In this document: piece after piece, positions 30,211 through 39,720 of the stretch
Position numbering within the stretch: position 1 is the stretch's first letter
Layout: each line of letters begins with the position of its first letter
Assembly: GCF_900105925.1 (NCBI RefSeq)
Contig: NZ_LT629791.1
Location: forward strand, 6,728,001-6,792,000
DNA: 64,000 nucleotides
From: Jiangella alkaliphila
Lineage (GTDB): Bacteria > Actinomycetota > Actinomycetes > Jiangellales > Jiangellaceae
Reading direction: 5' to 3'
Position numbers and translations under genes: made by a program
Notes under the pieces: model-generated
Seen by the model: only the letters and a program-made list of their open reading frames with translations
Databases searched by the model: none
What the model was told of the DNA's origin: nothing

Positions 30211-32123
30211 GTCTTCACCCCCACGGCACAACGGAAGCCGATCGACGGCGACCGGTCCAGCCCAGCACCCATCAGCAGGTACTTCGCCGAGAACGACGGC
30301 GCCCGCTCGCCGCCGTCGAAGTACCAGTCCGACCCCGTCGGCACGAACGCCGACCCGCCCTTGAGGATCAGGAACCGGGTCCGGCCGTCGGTGTGCTCGC
30401 TCTCGGTCAGGTTCCAGACGGCGGGCGCGCCGCGCTCCAGCAGCCCGGCCTCGCCGGCGACCTGCCACTCGTCCTCCGTCGGCAGCCGCAGCCCGGCCCA
30501 TGCGGCGTAGGCGCGGGCGTCGGCGAGGTCGACGTACGTGACGGGGTCCGCGCCGCGCGGCTCGCCGTCGCGCCAGTGCGCCAGGAACCGCTCCGGCCGC
30601 ACCGGCCGGTAGCCGGTCGCGGCGAGGAACGCGGCGAACTCGTCGTTGGTCACCTCGGTCCGGCCGATGCCGAACGGCGTCAGCTCGGCCCGGCGGTGCG
30701 CGGTGCCGTCGGCGTGCAGCCGGCGCGGCAGCGGCTTCCACTCGTCGACGTACGGCGCCTCGTCGTACAGGCCGGTCTCGCGGACGCGGTACCGGACCAC
30801 CAGGTCGTACCGGCCGCCGTCGACCCGCACCATCCCCGGAGGGACGGTGTCGGCTTCGGCCTCGGCGGGACGCACGCGCGCGGCCGGCCGGCGCGGGAAC
30901 GTCGAGTCGGGGTCGACGACGGTGTCCCCCGCGGCAACCGAAGCGGCCAGCACCGCCGCGACCCCGCCCGCGGGCAACCGGCCGCCGATCACCGTCCGCC
31001 CGTCGTCGTCCTTGCCCACCGACAGCTCGGCACCGGTGGTGAGCTCGGTGAACGCGCCCGGCGCGTCGACGACCAGCCACGGCCCGGACCACTCCGCGTC
31101 GCTCCGGTTCACCACGGTCCACAAGGCCACGCCGTCATGGACCCACCGCGACGCGTACACCGGCGCACCACCGCCCGGATGGTCGGCCAGCGGCGTCCAG
31201 TCCTCGCTCTGCAGCCAGGCGCGGTATTCGCGCTGCACCCGGCGCATCGAGCGCAGCAGCGACCGGTCCCGCGCGCTCCAGCCCACCCAGACGCCGAACA
31301 CCGTCTCCCACACCAGGACGCCGGAGCCGTTCAGCCAGGCCGACTGCAGCTCCTCCAGATGACTGTGGTTCCAGCGGCGGGTGTGGTGCAGGACGTGCCG
31401 GCGCTCGAACCAGGTGCCACGGAGGACGCCCGGCACCGGCGAGTCGGCGAACCACTGCGCCCAGGACATCGTGTGGTCGTGCACGCGGGCCAGCGGCAAC
31501 CGCGACTCGCCCTCCATCGACAGCCCCGGCCGCAGCGCGTCCAGCCCGGCCCGGACCTCGGCGCTGCCCTCCTTCGAGCTGTCCAGGAAGACGCCGTCCG
31601 CGCCCAGCCGCTCCACCAGCGCGACGACCGACGCGGGGGCGGAAGCCTCCCACGGGTAGTACGACACGAACACCCGCACGCCGGCGGCCTGGAAGGCGGC
31701 GACGACGTCAGGCAGCTCGGGCACGTCGAAGAACGCGAACTGGTCCCGCTCGTCGATGCCCTCGTTCGGGTACGCGTGCCAGAGCACGACCCCGTCGAAG
31801 CCGCCGAACTCGCGCGTGGCCGCGGCCAGGTAGCCGTCGACGTCGAACCGGCCGGTCGCGTGGTCGTACAGCAGCTCGTCCCAGAGCCAGGCCAGCGCGA
31901 CGACGAACCCGTCGGTCCGCTCGGCGTCGTAGCGCGAGCCGTCGTAGCCGGCGCGGGCGCCGTCGCGCCAGCGCGTCAGCGCCGCCCGCCAGGCCGGCCA
32001 GTCCGCCGGGTCGTCCGGCGCGGCGAAGATCTTCGCTTCGTCCAGCACCGAGAGGTCGGCGGACGGGTCCAGCGGCACCGCCGCCGGCCGGTCGATCGGG
32101 CGCGGCACATACGGGTTGAGCAT
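30207..32123 (-). CDS. TIM-barrel-like hydrolase domain fused to a SUMF1/FGE-sulfatase domain
   Basis: A 638-residue cytoplasmic-looking protein without signal peptide. Residues 1-330 read like a glycosidase-type barrel ([41 protein letters not shown]). A beta-sandwich follows (about 340-430). The C-terminal 200 residues are a formylglycine-generating-enzyme-like fold ([68 protein letters not shown]). The CxxxxC copper-binding pair of true FGE is absent: the region reads KYLLMGAGL. The domain is therefore probably structural or sugar-binding. The start overlaps the ribokinase stop (TGATG). Confidence 0.72.
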   Translation of the reverse strand: MLNPYVPRPIDRPAAVPLDPSADLSVLDEAKIFAAPDDPADWPAWRAALTRWRDGARAGYDGSRYDAERTDGFVVALAWLWDELLYDHATGRFDVDGYLAAATREFGGFDGVVLWHAYPNEGIDERDQFAFFDVPELPDVVAAFQAAGVRVFVSYYPWEASAPASVVALVERLGADGVFLDSSKEGSAEVRAGLDALRPGLSMEGESRLPLARVHDHTMSWAQWFADSPVPGVLRGTWFERRHVLHHTRRWNHSHLEELQSAWLNGSGVLVWETVFGVWVGWSARDRSLLRSMRRVQREYRAWLQSEDWTPLADHPGGGAPVYASRWVHDGVALWTVVNRSDAEWSGPWLVVDAPGAFTELTTGAELSVGKDDDGRTVIGGRLPAGGVAAVLAASVAAGDTVVDPDSTFPRRPAARVRPAEAEADTVPPGMVRVDGGRYDLVVRYRVRETGLYDEAPYVDEWKPLPRRLHADGTAHRRAELTPFGIGRTEVTNDEFAAFLAATGYRPVRPERFLAHWRDGEPRGADPVTYVDLADARAYAAWAGLRLPTEDEWQVAGEAGLLERGAPAVWNLTESEHTDGRTRFLILKGGSAFVPTGSDWYFDGGERAPSFSAKYLLMGAGLDRSPSIGFRCAVGVKT

Positions 32124-33007
32124 CACGCCTCCGCCAGGAACGCATCGATCTCGCCGCGGTCAGGCATCGACGACGACGCGCCCGGCCGCTGCACGGACAG
32201 CGCGGCCGCCGCCGACGCCCGTCGCAGCGCGTCCGGCCACTCCAGGCCCGCCGCGAGGCCGACCGCGAGCACCCCGGCGAACGTGTCGCCGGCGGCCGTC
32301 GTGTCGACCGCCTCGACGGCGAACGCCGGCACGTCCGTGGTCGTTGCCCCGTTCACCCGGAGCGCCCCGCGGGCACCCAGCGTGACGACGACGTCGCCGC
32401 TCGCGGCCAGCGCGCGGGCCGCCGCCACCGGGTCGGCGACGCCGGCCAGCAGCACCGCCTCGTGCTCGTTCGGCACCAGGACGTCCACCGCGGCGAGCAG
32501 CGACGGCGGCAGCGGCACGGCCGGCGCCGGGGTGAGCATCACCCGCACGCCACGCGACCGGGCGTAGGCCGCCGCCTCCTCGACCAGCGGCAGCGGCAGC
32601 TCCAGCTGCAGCAGCACGACCTCGGCCGCGTCGATCGCCGTCCGGTGCGCGTCCGTCAGCCTCGCGACCGTCCCGTTGGCACCCGGCACGACGACGATCG
32701 AGTTGTCGCCGGTCCCGTCGACGGTGATGTGCGCGGTCCCGGTCGGCAGCTCGTTGACGGCCAGCCCGGACACGTCGACGCCGGACGCCGTCAGCAGCGC
32801 GGCGATGCGGCGGCCGAACTCGTCGTCGCCCACGGCGCCGAGGAGGGTGACGTCGCCGCCGGCCCGGGCGGCCGCGAGCGCCTGGTTGGCGCCTTTGCCG
32901 CCGGGGACGGTGGTGAACGTGCGGCCGGTGACGGTCTCGCCGCGTCCGGGCGCGCGGTCGACGGTGACGACCAGGTCCAGGTTGGCGCTGCCCAGGACGG
33001 CGATCAC
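32123..33007 (-). CDS. rbsK: Ribokinase (PfkB family)
   Basis: A 294-residue PfkB sugar kinase most like ribokinase. It has N-terminal [21 protein letters not shown], the first PfkB signature [17 protein letters not shown] with the ribokinase Asn, [12 protein letters not shown], and the second signature [20 protein letters not shown] with the catalytic Asp. Expected reaction: D-ribose plus ATP to ribose-5-phosphate. GTG 33007 overlaps the preceding ADP-ribosylglycohydrolase stop (GTGA). A ribose kinase directly after four ribosyl-bond hydrolase-like genes suggests that ribose is a released product. Confidence 0.88.
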   Translation of the reverse strand: MIAVLGSANLDLVVTVDRAPGRGETVTGRTFTTVPGGKGANQALAAARAGGDVTLLGAVGDDEFGRRIAALLTASGVDVSGLAVNELPTGTAHITVDGTGDNSIVVVPGANGTVARLTDAHRTAIDAAEVVLLQLELPLPLVEEAAAYARSRGVRVMLTPAPAVPLPPSLLAAVDVLVPNEHEAVLLAGVADPVAAARALAASGDVVVTLGARGALRVNGATTTDVPAFAVEAVDTTAAGDTFAGVLAVGLAAGLEWPDALRRASAAAALSVQRPGASSSMPDRGEIDAFLAEA

Positions 33008-34353
33008 GGCACGCTCACCGTCATCGTGCGGGCCGCGAGCGCGTCGAAGCCGATGCCGTCGAACCCGGCCAGTGTCGTGCTCACCCGGTTGCGCAGCGGC
33101 GCGATCCACCGCGACGGCAGGGCGGCGGCGCCGGTCAGCGCGCCGGCGATCGAGCCGACGGTGGCGCCGTTGGAGTCGGTGTCCCAGCCGCCGCTGACCA
33201 CGGCGGTGATCGAGCGCTCGTAGTCGCCGCCGCCGTGCACCAGCGCCGCGACGACCAGCGCGGCGTTGTTCAGCACGTGCACCCAGTGCAGGTGGCCGTA
33301 CCGCGCCTCGACGGCGTCGACGACGGCCTCCCAGTCGGGTTCGGCCGCGGCCGCCGACCGCGCGAACCGCACCGCCTCGGCGTACCGCGACGACGCCGGG
33401 ACGACCGACAGCCCGGCGTCGAGCACCTCGTCGACAGACGACGCGACCAGCGCGGCGGCGCAGGCGGCAGCCGCGAACAGCTCGCCGTACACGCCGTTGC
33501 GGGTGTGGCTGAGGACGGCGTCGCGCCAGGCCAGCGCGGCCGCGCCGGCGGGGTCGCCTGGACGGGCCCAGCCGAACACGTCGCCGCGGATCTGCGCGCC
33601 GATCCAGTCACGGAACGGGTTGCGCACCGTCGCGGTGGCCGGCGGCAGGTGGCCGAGCAGCAGGTTGCGGTACGCGACCCGCTCGGCGGTGAACACCCGG
33701 CCGGCCGGCAGCGACGCCAGCCAGGCCTCGGCGACGTCCTCGGTGGTGAAGTCGGCGCCGCGGGTCTCCAGCAGCGCGAGGTTGAGCATCGGGAAGTTGA
33801 GGTCGTCGTCCTCGGGCATGCCGTCGATGTTCTCGGCCAGGCTGGTCGTCGCGCTGCGCCGGTTCCACGGCCAGCGGGCGGCGACGTCGTCCGTCAGCCC
33901 CTTCGCCGTGAACCAGTCGTCGAGGGGCCAGCGGCCGGTCGCCTCGAGGATCTCCCGGATCCCGGCGCGCGACACCTTCTCCACCGGCTTGCCGAGCAGG
34001 CAGCCGGCCGCCCGGCCCAGCCAGGCGCCGTGCACGCGGTCGAACGACGGCGAGCCGGCGACGTGCCCGGCGGCGCGCCCGCCCGCCGGCCACGCCGCCC
34101 GCAGCTCGTCCAGCGCCGTCGGCTCAGACGCGTCGAACGGCGACGGCCGCGCGTCGACCTCGTCCAGCAACTCGGCGGCCAGCGCCCGCAGTTCCGGCGC
34201 CGGGACGTCCGACGCACCGGTGCGCACCGGTGCGTCGTCGCCGCCGGCCGCGGTCCAGCGCGAGCGCAGGTCGGCGACGTCCACCCCGTCCTCGGCCGCC
34301 TGGGCGAACGCGTGCCCGACCAGGTCCTCCGGCTGCACCCAGGTGAGCCGCAT
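33004..34353 (-). CDS. ADP-ribosylglycohydrolase family protein, paralogue 1
   Basis: A 449-residue member of the ADPRH/DraG family. An N-terminal extension of about 105 residues precedes the core, which begins DRVHGAWLGRAAGCLLGKPVEK. The first metal cluster is replaced by an acidic run GMPEDDDLNFPMLN. The second is intact as SGGWDTDSNGATVGSIAGALTGA. The family uses two Mg ions to cleave N- or O-ribosyl glycosidic bonds. This large form with the PEDDD site belongs to a bacterial subgroup rather than to classical DraG. The ATG overlaps the stop of paralogue 2 (TGATG). Confidence 0.87.
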   Translation of the reverse strand: MRLTWVQPEDLVGHAFAQAAEDGVDVADLRSRWTAAGGDDAPVRTGASDVPAPELRALAAELLDEVDARPSPFDASEPTALDELRAAWPAGGRAAGHVAGSPSFDRVHGAWLGRAAGCLLGKPVEKVSRAGIREILEATGRWPLDDWFTAKGLTDDVAARWPWNRRSATTSLAENIDGMPEDDDLNFPMLNLALLETRGADFTTEDVAEAWLASLPAGRVFTAERVAYRNLLLGHLPPATATVRNPFRDWIGAQIRGDVFGWARPGDPAGAAALAWRDAVLSHTRNGVYGELFAAAACAAALVASSVDEVLDAGLSVVPASSRYAEAVRFARSAAAAEPDWEAVVDAVEARYGHLHWVHVLNNAALVVAALVHGGGDYERSITAVVSGGWDTDSNGATVGSIAGALTGAAALPSRWIAPLRNRVSTTLAGFDGIGFDALAARTMTVSVP

Positions 34354-35498
34354 CAGGCCAGCCCTCCGAACGCCGTGTCAACAGCCGCTCGCCGGGCGGC
34401 GTCGGCCGCCCGCACCTGCGCCGTCACCGCCGCCAGCCGCTCGGCCGGCCCGACGATGTCCACCTTGCTCGCCGCCGCCACCGTCGTCACCAGGTCGGCC
34501 GGCACCGCCGCGCGCCCGCCGAGCGCGCCGGCGATCGCCCCGGCCATCGACGCGATCGAGTCGGAGTCGCGGCCGTAGTTGACGCCGCCGATGACGGCGT
34601 CGCGCCAGTCCCCGCCGGCGATGGCCAGGAAGCCGAGCGCGACCGGCAGTTCCTCGATGGTGTGCAGCCGGCTCGGCCGCCGGGCGCCGAGGCCCTGGTT
34701 GCGGTAGTCCTCGCCGACGGTGTCGTACGGCGCGACGGCGGCGCGCAGCTTGCCCGACTCGACCGCCTCGGTCCAGTGCCCGATCGAGCTCGCGGTGTCT
34801 AGCACGGCCTCGATGCCGGCCTTCGTCCCGTCCTTGGCCAGCCGGACGGCCGCGGCCAGCACGTCGTCGACCATCGCTCCAGGAGCCGCCGCCGCGGCCA
34901 CGCAGGCGGCCATGACGCCGGCCGCCTCGCGCCCGTAGGACGACTGGTGCGCGCCGGCGACGTCGACGGCCTCGGCGTAGGCGGCGTCGGGGTCGGCCGC
35001 GTTGACGACGCCGACCGGCGCGATGTACATCGCCGCGCCGCAGTTCACCGCGTTGCCGACGCCCGCCTCGCGTGGGTCGGCGTGCCCCCAGTGCAGCCGC
35101 AGCGCCATGAACTTCTCCGCCAGGAAGACCCGCTGCAGCGGCAGCGCCTCGGCCTCCAGCTCGGGGATCCAGACCTGCCGGCCGATCATCAGCGGCACCA
35201 GCCGCTCGGCCACGTCGTACGCGGTCAGGTGGGCGCCGGCCTGCTCGTACACGTCGACCATGAGGTGCGTCATCAGGGTGTCGTCGGTGATGTGGCCGTC
35301 GCCCTTGTGGTACGGCGCGATGGGCCGCGCGGTGCGCCAGTCCTCGTAGTACGGCGGCACGATGCCCTCGACCCAGCCGCCCCACCGTTCCCGGATCTGC
35401 TGCGGCGACCAGCCCTCCGTCGCACCACCGAGCGCGTCGCCGACGGCGGCTCCCGTCAGGCACCCGACCGCGGTATCGATGAGTGCGTCACCCGTCAC
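34353..35498 (-). CDS. ADP-ribosylglycohydrolase family protein, paralogue 2
   Basis: A 381-residue ADPRH-family protein with both metal-site motifs intact: GCLTGAAVGDALGGATEGW at the N-terminus, GHITDDTLMTHLM (first site) and NYGRDSDSIASMAGAIAGALGG (second site). It is probably catalytically competent. GTG 35498 overlaps the stop of paralogue 3 (GTGA). The substrate may be a ribosylated small molecule rather than a protein, given the importer and kinase in the same operon; that part is inference. Confidence 0.9.
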   Translation of the reverse strand: MTGDALIDTAVGCLTGAAVGDALGGATEGWSPQQIRERWGGWVEGIVPPYYEDWRTARPIAPYHKGDGHITDDTLMTHLMVDVYEQAGAHLTAYDVAERLVPLMIGRQVWIPELEAEALPLQRVFLAEKFMALRLHWGHADPREAGVGNAVNCGAAMYIAPVGVVNAADPDAAYAEAVDVAGAHQSSYGREAAGVMAACVAAAAAPGAMVDDVLAAAVRLAKDGTKAGIEAVLDTASSIGHWTEAVESGKLRAAVAPYDTVGEDYRNQGLGARRPSRLHTIEELPVALGFLAIAGGDWRDAVIGGVNYGRDSDSIASMAGAIAGALGGRAAVPADLVTTVAAASKVDIVGPAERLAAVTAQVRAADAARRAAVDTAFGGLA

Positions 35499-36598
35499 GC
35501 TGTTTTTCCTTTCCCTCGTTGGACTCGCCGCCGCCTGGAACCTCGCGGTCGGATTTGGCGGTCCCATTCCTCGATGGAGCCTGCCAGCTCGACCAGGTCG
35601 ATGCCGGCCAGATCGGGCGCGCAGCAGCCGGCGAGCCGCCGGCACCGCTCGACCCAGGTCGTGGGGAGCGCGTTCAGCCCGTGCGCCGCACCGGTGAGCG
35701 CGCCGGTCAGCGCGGGCGCGCTGTCGGCCAGGGTGGGCAGGCACGCGGCGGCGGTGATCGCGGCGATGGGCGGTTCGGCCGCGCGGCCGGCGGCGTGCGC
35801 GAGCGCGACGGCGACCGGCAGGGTCTGCGCGGCGGCGACGCCGTAGCTGTAGACGTGGCCGGCCGGCTCGTCCAGCAGCGGGACGGCGTCGGCGGCGCCG
35901 CCCGCGTCCTTCGTCGCGATCAGGGCGCGTGCGATGGCGTCGGTCAGCAGCCCGTCCTCCGGGAGGTGCGCGGCGGCCGCGGCCCAGGCGGCGGCCAGTG
36001 GCTCGCCGCGGACCAGCCGGGCGATCGTCTCGGCGACGACCTGCGCCGCGGCCACGCCGTCGCCGGCGTTCGTCACCTCGGCGTCCCAGCCGGCCAGCGT
36101 GGCGGCCTGCGCGGGGTCGGCGGCGACCAGCCCGATCGCGACTGCGCGCACCGCGGCGGCGTCGTCGAAGTGGTGCGGGTTGTCGTGCCCGGTGACCGGC
36201 GGGTCGACGTCCCGCCGCAGCGCGTCGGCCGCGGTGGCGACGCTGATCCGGCCGAGCGGCATGGCGCCCTCGGCGGCCGCCGTCCGCCAGTGCGCGTGCA
36301 CGTCCTCGCGGGTGAGCCGGCCGGGCGCGGCGGCGCCGAGCCACCGCAGCGTCCACGCCGCCCACTCCGCGTCGTCGCTCGGACCGAGCCGCAGCGCCGC
36401 CGTTGGCTGGTTCAGCGCGAACGGCACCGGCAGCGTCGTCACCTGCTCGTTCTCGGCGAACGCGTCCAGTTCGCGGTGCAGCCGGCGGGTCCACGGCGGC
36501 AACAGCCGGGCGCGGTGCCGGGCGGCGGGCCATCCCGCGGCGTCGCCGATGGCCAACCCGAGCAGCGCCCCGGCCGCACGGTTCTGCCGTTCGTTCAC
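35495..36598 (-). CDS. ADP-ribosylglycohydrolase family protein, paralogue 3 (degenerate site)
   Basis: A 367-residue family member recognised by RAAGALLGLAIGDAAGWP at the N-terminus. The first site is only partly kept (LGPSDDAEWAAW). The C-terminal D-x-D-[ST] site is lost: the equivalent stretch reads LPTLADSAPALTGALTGAAHG. The C-terminus is unusually basic (RPRGSRRRRVQRGKGK). Loss of metal ligands suggests a non-catalytic paralogue, perhaps a partner of the others. The GTG start overlaps the stop of paralogue 4 (GTGA). Confidence 0.8.
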   Translation of the reverse strand: MNERQNRAAGALLGLAIGDAAGWPAARHRARLLPPWTRRLHRELDAFAENEQVTTLPVPFALNQPTAALRLGPSDDAEWAAWTLRWLGAAAPGRLTREDVHAHWRTAAAEGAMPLGRISVATAADALRRDVDPPVTGHDNPHHFDDAAAVRAVAIGLVAADPAQAATLAGWDAEVTNAGDGVAAAQVVAETIARLVRGEPLAAAWAAAAAHLPEDGLLTDAIARALIATKDAGGAADAVPLLDEPAGHVYSYGVAAAQTLPVAVALAHAAGRAAEPPIAAITAAACLPTLADSAPALTGALTGAAHGLNALPTTWVERCRRLAGCCAPDLAGIDLVELAGSIEEWDRQIRPRGSRRRRVQRGKGKTA

Positions 36599-37551
36599 GT
36601 CGCCGTCTCCAGGTGGTCGGCCAGCCGGTCGGCGAGATCGAGCGGGTGCAGGCCAGCGACCACCTCGCCCAGGCAGCGGCCGGTGACCGGCCCGATCTGG
36701 TCCTGCCAGTCCGCCGGGACGGCGCCGAGGCCACCGAAGGCGCCCGCGAGCGCACCGGCGATCGCGGCCGTCGTGTCGGCGTCGCGCCCCATCGACACCG
36801 CGCCCGTCACAGCGTCCGCGAACGAGCCGGACGCGGCCAGGAAGGCGCCGAACGCCAGCGCGACCGCCTCCGGCGCCAGGTCCGTCCACGGATACGCACG
36901 GACGACGACCGCGTCCAGCAGCGCGGGCACGTCCCCGGCGTGCACCAGCGCCGACCGCAACGACCGCGCCGTCCACGAATCAGGAGGGACGGCGGCCAGC
37001 GCGGCGGCCGCGATCTCACCCACCGAAGCCGTCCCCGTCATCGCGACGGCGACCGCGGCGGCCACCGCGACACCGGCGTGCACGCCCTCACCGGAGTGGC
37101 TGACCGCGCCGTCGACGGCCGCCAGCCGCGCCGCCAGCGCCGGGTCGCCCGCCGCGTACACCCCGTGCACCGCGGACCGCATGGCCAGCCCGTCGCTCCA
37201 CGAGTGCAGGTGCCGCCCGCTGGCCGGCGGCCGCAGCCCGGCGCGCAGGTTCTCGATGGTGCCGAGCTCGCTGAACCCGGCGCCCGGGAAGCCGCCTTCA
37301 CGCCCGGCCAACTCAGCGATCCACGCGTCGGCCACGTCGTCGCTGGTCAGCGAGGCGCCGTGCGAGAGCAGCAGCAGCGCGCTGAACGCCGCGTACTCGG
37401 TGTCGTCGGTACCCGACGGCCGGTCGGTGAGGAACCCGGAGACCGTGCCCCAGCGGGCGGCGATCTGCTCGGCCGTCAGGTTCTCCGCGGGGGCGCCCAT
37501 GGCGTCGCCGATGGCGAGCCCGAGCAGGCACCCCCGCGCGCGGTCCCTCAT
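36595..37551 (-). CDS. ADP-ribosylglycohydrolase family protein, paralogue 4
   Basis: A 318-residue protein, close to the minimal DraG length. Motifs are RARGCLLGLAIGDAMGAPAENL, SGTDDTEYAAFSALLL (first metal site) and SMGRDADTTAAIAGALAGAFGG (second metal site), all intact. It is the first of four consecutive paralogues in transcription order. The ATG 37551 overlaps the stop of the binding-protein gene (TGATG), so hydrolase synthesis is tied to that of the importer. Confidence 0.9.
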   Translation of the reverse strand: MRDRARGCLLGLAIGDAMGAPAENLTAEQIAARWGTVSGFLTDRPSGTDDTEYAAFSALLLLSHGASLTSDDVADAWIAELAGREGGFPGAGFSELGTIENLRAGLRPPASGRHLHSWSDGLAMRSAVHGVYAAGDPALAARLAAVDGAVSHSGEGVHAGVAVAAAVAVAMTGTASVGEIAAAALAAVPPDSWTARSLRSALVHAGDVPALLDAVVVRAYPWTDLAPEAVALAFGAFLAASGSFADAVTGAVSMGRDADTTAAIAGALAGAFGGLGAVPADWQDQIGPVTGRCLGEVVAGLHPLDLADRLADHLETAT

Positions 37552-38855
37552 CAGCGCTGGTAGCGCTCGAGGACCGCGTTGCCCTCGTCGACCAGCTTCG
37601 CGCCCAGCTCCTCCAGCGAGATCTGGTCGCTGAAGTACTCCTGGAACGCCGGGTTGGCGATCCGCGACTTCCATTCCTCGAACCCCTTGACCTGCTGGAA
37701 CGGCGCCATCTCCAGGTCGGCGGCGGTGGCCGTCGCGACGTCCCAGCCGGTGGCCGGGTCGTTCAGCTCCGGGCTCTGCGCCGCCTCCTGGCTGGTCGGC
37801 AGCAGCCAGTCGCCGGCGGCCAGCTGGACCTGGTTCTCGGCATTGAGGAAGTACTCGATGAACTGGACGGCCTCCTCCGGGTGCTCGGTCTCGGCCGACA
37901 CGGAGAGGGTCTGGCTGACGGCGCCCTGCGCGCTGCTGTCGCCCTCGAGCGCGGGCAGCGTCACCCAGTCGAACCCGTCCGGCGCCTGCTCGATGATCTG
38001 CTGGCGCAGCCAGATCGCGCCCGGCAGCATCGCGTACTGGCCGGCGAAGAAGCCGGGCAGCGCGTCGGCCGACGACATGCCGACGCCGTCCGGCGCGGCG
38101 GTGTTCTCGGTGTAGAGCATCTCGTGGATGCGCCGCGGCACCTCCTGGTCGGCCTCGTCGAAGACCGCCTGCACCTCGCCCGTCGGGTCGGTGAAGTAGT
38201 CGCCGCCGAAGTTGCGGGCCAGGTTGAGGATGCGGTTGGCCGGCGCGTTCAGCGGGACGACGGCGCCGAACTGGCCCTCGGTGGTGAGCTGCGCGGCGAC
38301 GTCGGCGAACTCGTCCCACGTCCACGGGTCGTCGACGGTCGGCAGCGTGACGCCGGCCGCGTCGAGCAGCGTCCGGTTGGCGAACACGACCTGCGACTCC
38401 TGCAGGAACGGCACGCCGTAGACGGCGTCGCCGAACGTCGCGGTGTCCCAGGCGCCTGCGCGGATGTCGTCGCGGATCTCGTCGGACAGGTACTCCGACA
38501 GGTCCAGGACGTTGCCGCGGTCGCCGAAGTCCTGCAGCACCGTGGACTCGTAATGGAATACGTCCGGCGCGGTGCCGCCCTCGAACGACGTCATCAGCTG
38601 GTCCTGGACGTTGTTCCAGTCGCCCTGCAGCAGCTCGACCTGGATGTCCGGGTTCGCCTCGTTCCAGGCGGCGACGATGGCCTCGTTGGCCTCGACGCTC
38701 GCGGTCTGCCAGGCCAGCGTCTGGAAGGTCAGCTCGACCGGCTCGCCGCCGCTCCCGCTGCCGCCGTCGCCGCCGGTCTCGTCGTCACCGCCGCCGCACG
38801 CCGCGAGCACCAGGCCCGCGGCCGCCGCGAGGGCGACGATTCGCATCGAACGCAT
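37551..38855 (-). CDS. ABC transporter substrate-binding lipoprotein (MalE/UgpB type)
   Basis: A 434-residue cluster-1 (carbohydrate) binding protein. The lipoprotein signal is MRSMRIVALAAAAGLVLAAC with the Cys at residue 20, followed by a Gly/Asp-rich linker. SBP_bac_1 features follow: LTFQTLAWQ, IVAAWNEANPDIQVELLQGDW, GTAPDVFHY and AMLPGAIWLRQQI. A strong AGGAGGAGG ribosome-binding site before ATG 38855 suits high-level synthesis. The gap from the permease gene is 28 bp, the widest inside the core operon. Confidence 0.92.
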   Translation of the reverse strand: MRSMRIVALAAAAGLVLAACGGGDDETGGDGGSGSGGEPVELTFQTLAWQTASVEANEAIVAAWNEANPDIQVELLQGDWNNVQDQLMTSFEGGTAPDVFHYESTVLQDFGDRGNVLDLSEYLSDEIRDDIRAGAWDTATFGDAVYGVPFLQESQVVFANRTLLDAAGVTLPTVDDPWTWDEFADVAAQLTTEGQFGAVVPLNAPANRILNLARNFGGDYFTDPTGEVQAVFDEADQEVPRRIHEMLYTENTAAPDGVGMSSADALPGFFAGQYAMLPGAIWLRQQIIEQAPDGFDWVTLPALEGDSSAQGAVSQTLSVSAETEHPEEAVQFIEYFLNAENQVQLAAGDWLLPTSQEAAQSPELNDPATGWDVATATAADLEMAPFQQVKGFEEWKSRIANPAFQEYFSDQISLEELGAKLVDEGNAVLERYQR

Positions 38856-38883
38856 GGGGTTCCTCCTCCTCGAGGTCCTTGAT

Positions 38884-39720
38884 TCAGGACTTGACGGCTC
38901 CGCCGAGCAGCCCGCCGGTGAGCCGGCGCTGCATGAAGGCGAAGAAGATCAGGCTGGGGATGGTCGCGACCAGCGACGCCGCCGCCAGCGGGCCCAGCCG
39001 GGCCACGCCCTCGGCGCCGATGAACTTCACCAGCGTCAGGGACAGCGTCTGCAGCTCCGGGTCGCGGATCAGCACGAGCGCGAACAGGAACTCGTTCCAG
39101 GCCGATACGAACGCGAACAGCCCGGCCGCGACGACGCCCGGCGCCAGCAGCGGCGCGATGACGCTGCGCAGCGTCCGCACCTTCGACGCCCCGTCCATGG
39201 ACGCGGCCTCCTCGAGCTCGATCGGGATCGTCTCGACGTAGCTGCGCAGCATCCAGAGTGCGAACGGCATGCTCCAGACGACGTAGACGGCGATCAGCCC
39301 GATGTAGGTGTCGTACAGGCCGAGGTCGCGGAGCAGCAGGAACAGCGGGATGATCACCAGGATGAACGGGAAGATCTGGCTGAGCAGCACCCAGACCAGC
39401 GTCAGCCGGCTCAGCACCGACCGGTACCGGGCCATCACGTACGCCGCCGGGATCGACAGCACCACCGTCACCAGGCACGACACCCCGGCGACCAGCAGCG
39501 TGTTGAAGATCGACCGGACGATCGGCTGCTCGTCGAACGCGGCCCGGAAGTTCTCGAACGTGATGTCGTTCGGGATCCATGTCGGCTCGATCAGCGCCAG
39601 CTCCTGCGGCGTCTTCAGCGCCGTCGAGACCAGCCAGAACAGCGGGAACGCCAGGAACACCAGGTAGGCAGTGAGCGCGAGGTACTTCAACGTCGTCGCG
39701 ACGGGCGTGGAGCGGTTCAT
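38884..39720 (-). CDS. Carbohydrate ABC transporter permease (MalG type)
   Basis: A 278-residue inner-membrane permease with about six hydrophobic segments. The EAA loop that contacts the ATPase is IELEEAASMDGASKVRTLRS (about residue 185), and the start ALTAYLVFLAFPLFWLVSTALKTPQEL is typical of MalG/AraQ. ATG 39720 overlaps the MalF-type stop (TGATG). No ATPase gene is present in the operon. Import must use an ATPase made elsewhere, as with the shared MsiK-type ATPases of streptomycetes. Confidence 0.92.
   Translation of the reverse strand: MNRSTPVATTLKYLALTAYLVFLAFPLFWLVSTALKTPQELALIEPTWIPNDITFENFRAAFDEQPIVRSIFNTLLVAGVSCLVTVVLSIPAAYVMARYRSVLSRLTLVWVLLSQIFPFILVIIPLFLLLRDLGLYDTYIGLIAVYVVWSMPFALWMLRSYVETIPIELEEAASMDGASKVRTLRSVIAPLLAPGVVAAGLFAFVSAWNEFLFALVLIRDPELQTLSLTLVKFIGAEGVARLGPLAAASLVATIPSLIFFAFMQRRLTGGLLGGAVKS

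Noticed and set aside
30207-32123. Active formylglycine-generating enzyme for a sulfatase
   Set aside because: The catalytic cysteine pair is absent and no sulfatase with a C/S-x-P-x-R motif is in the window.
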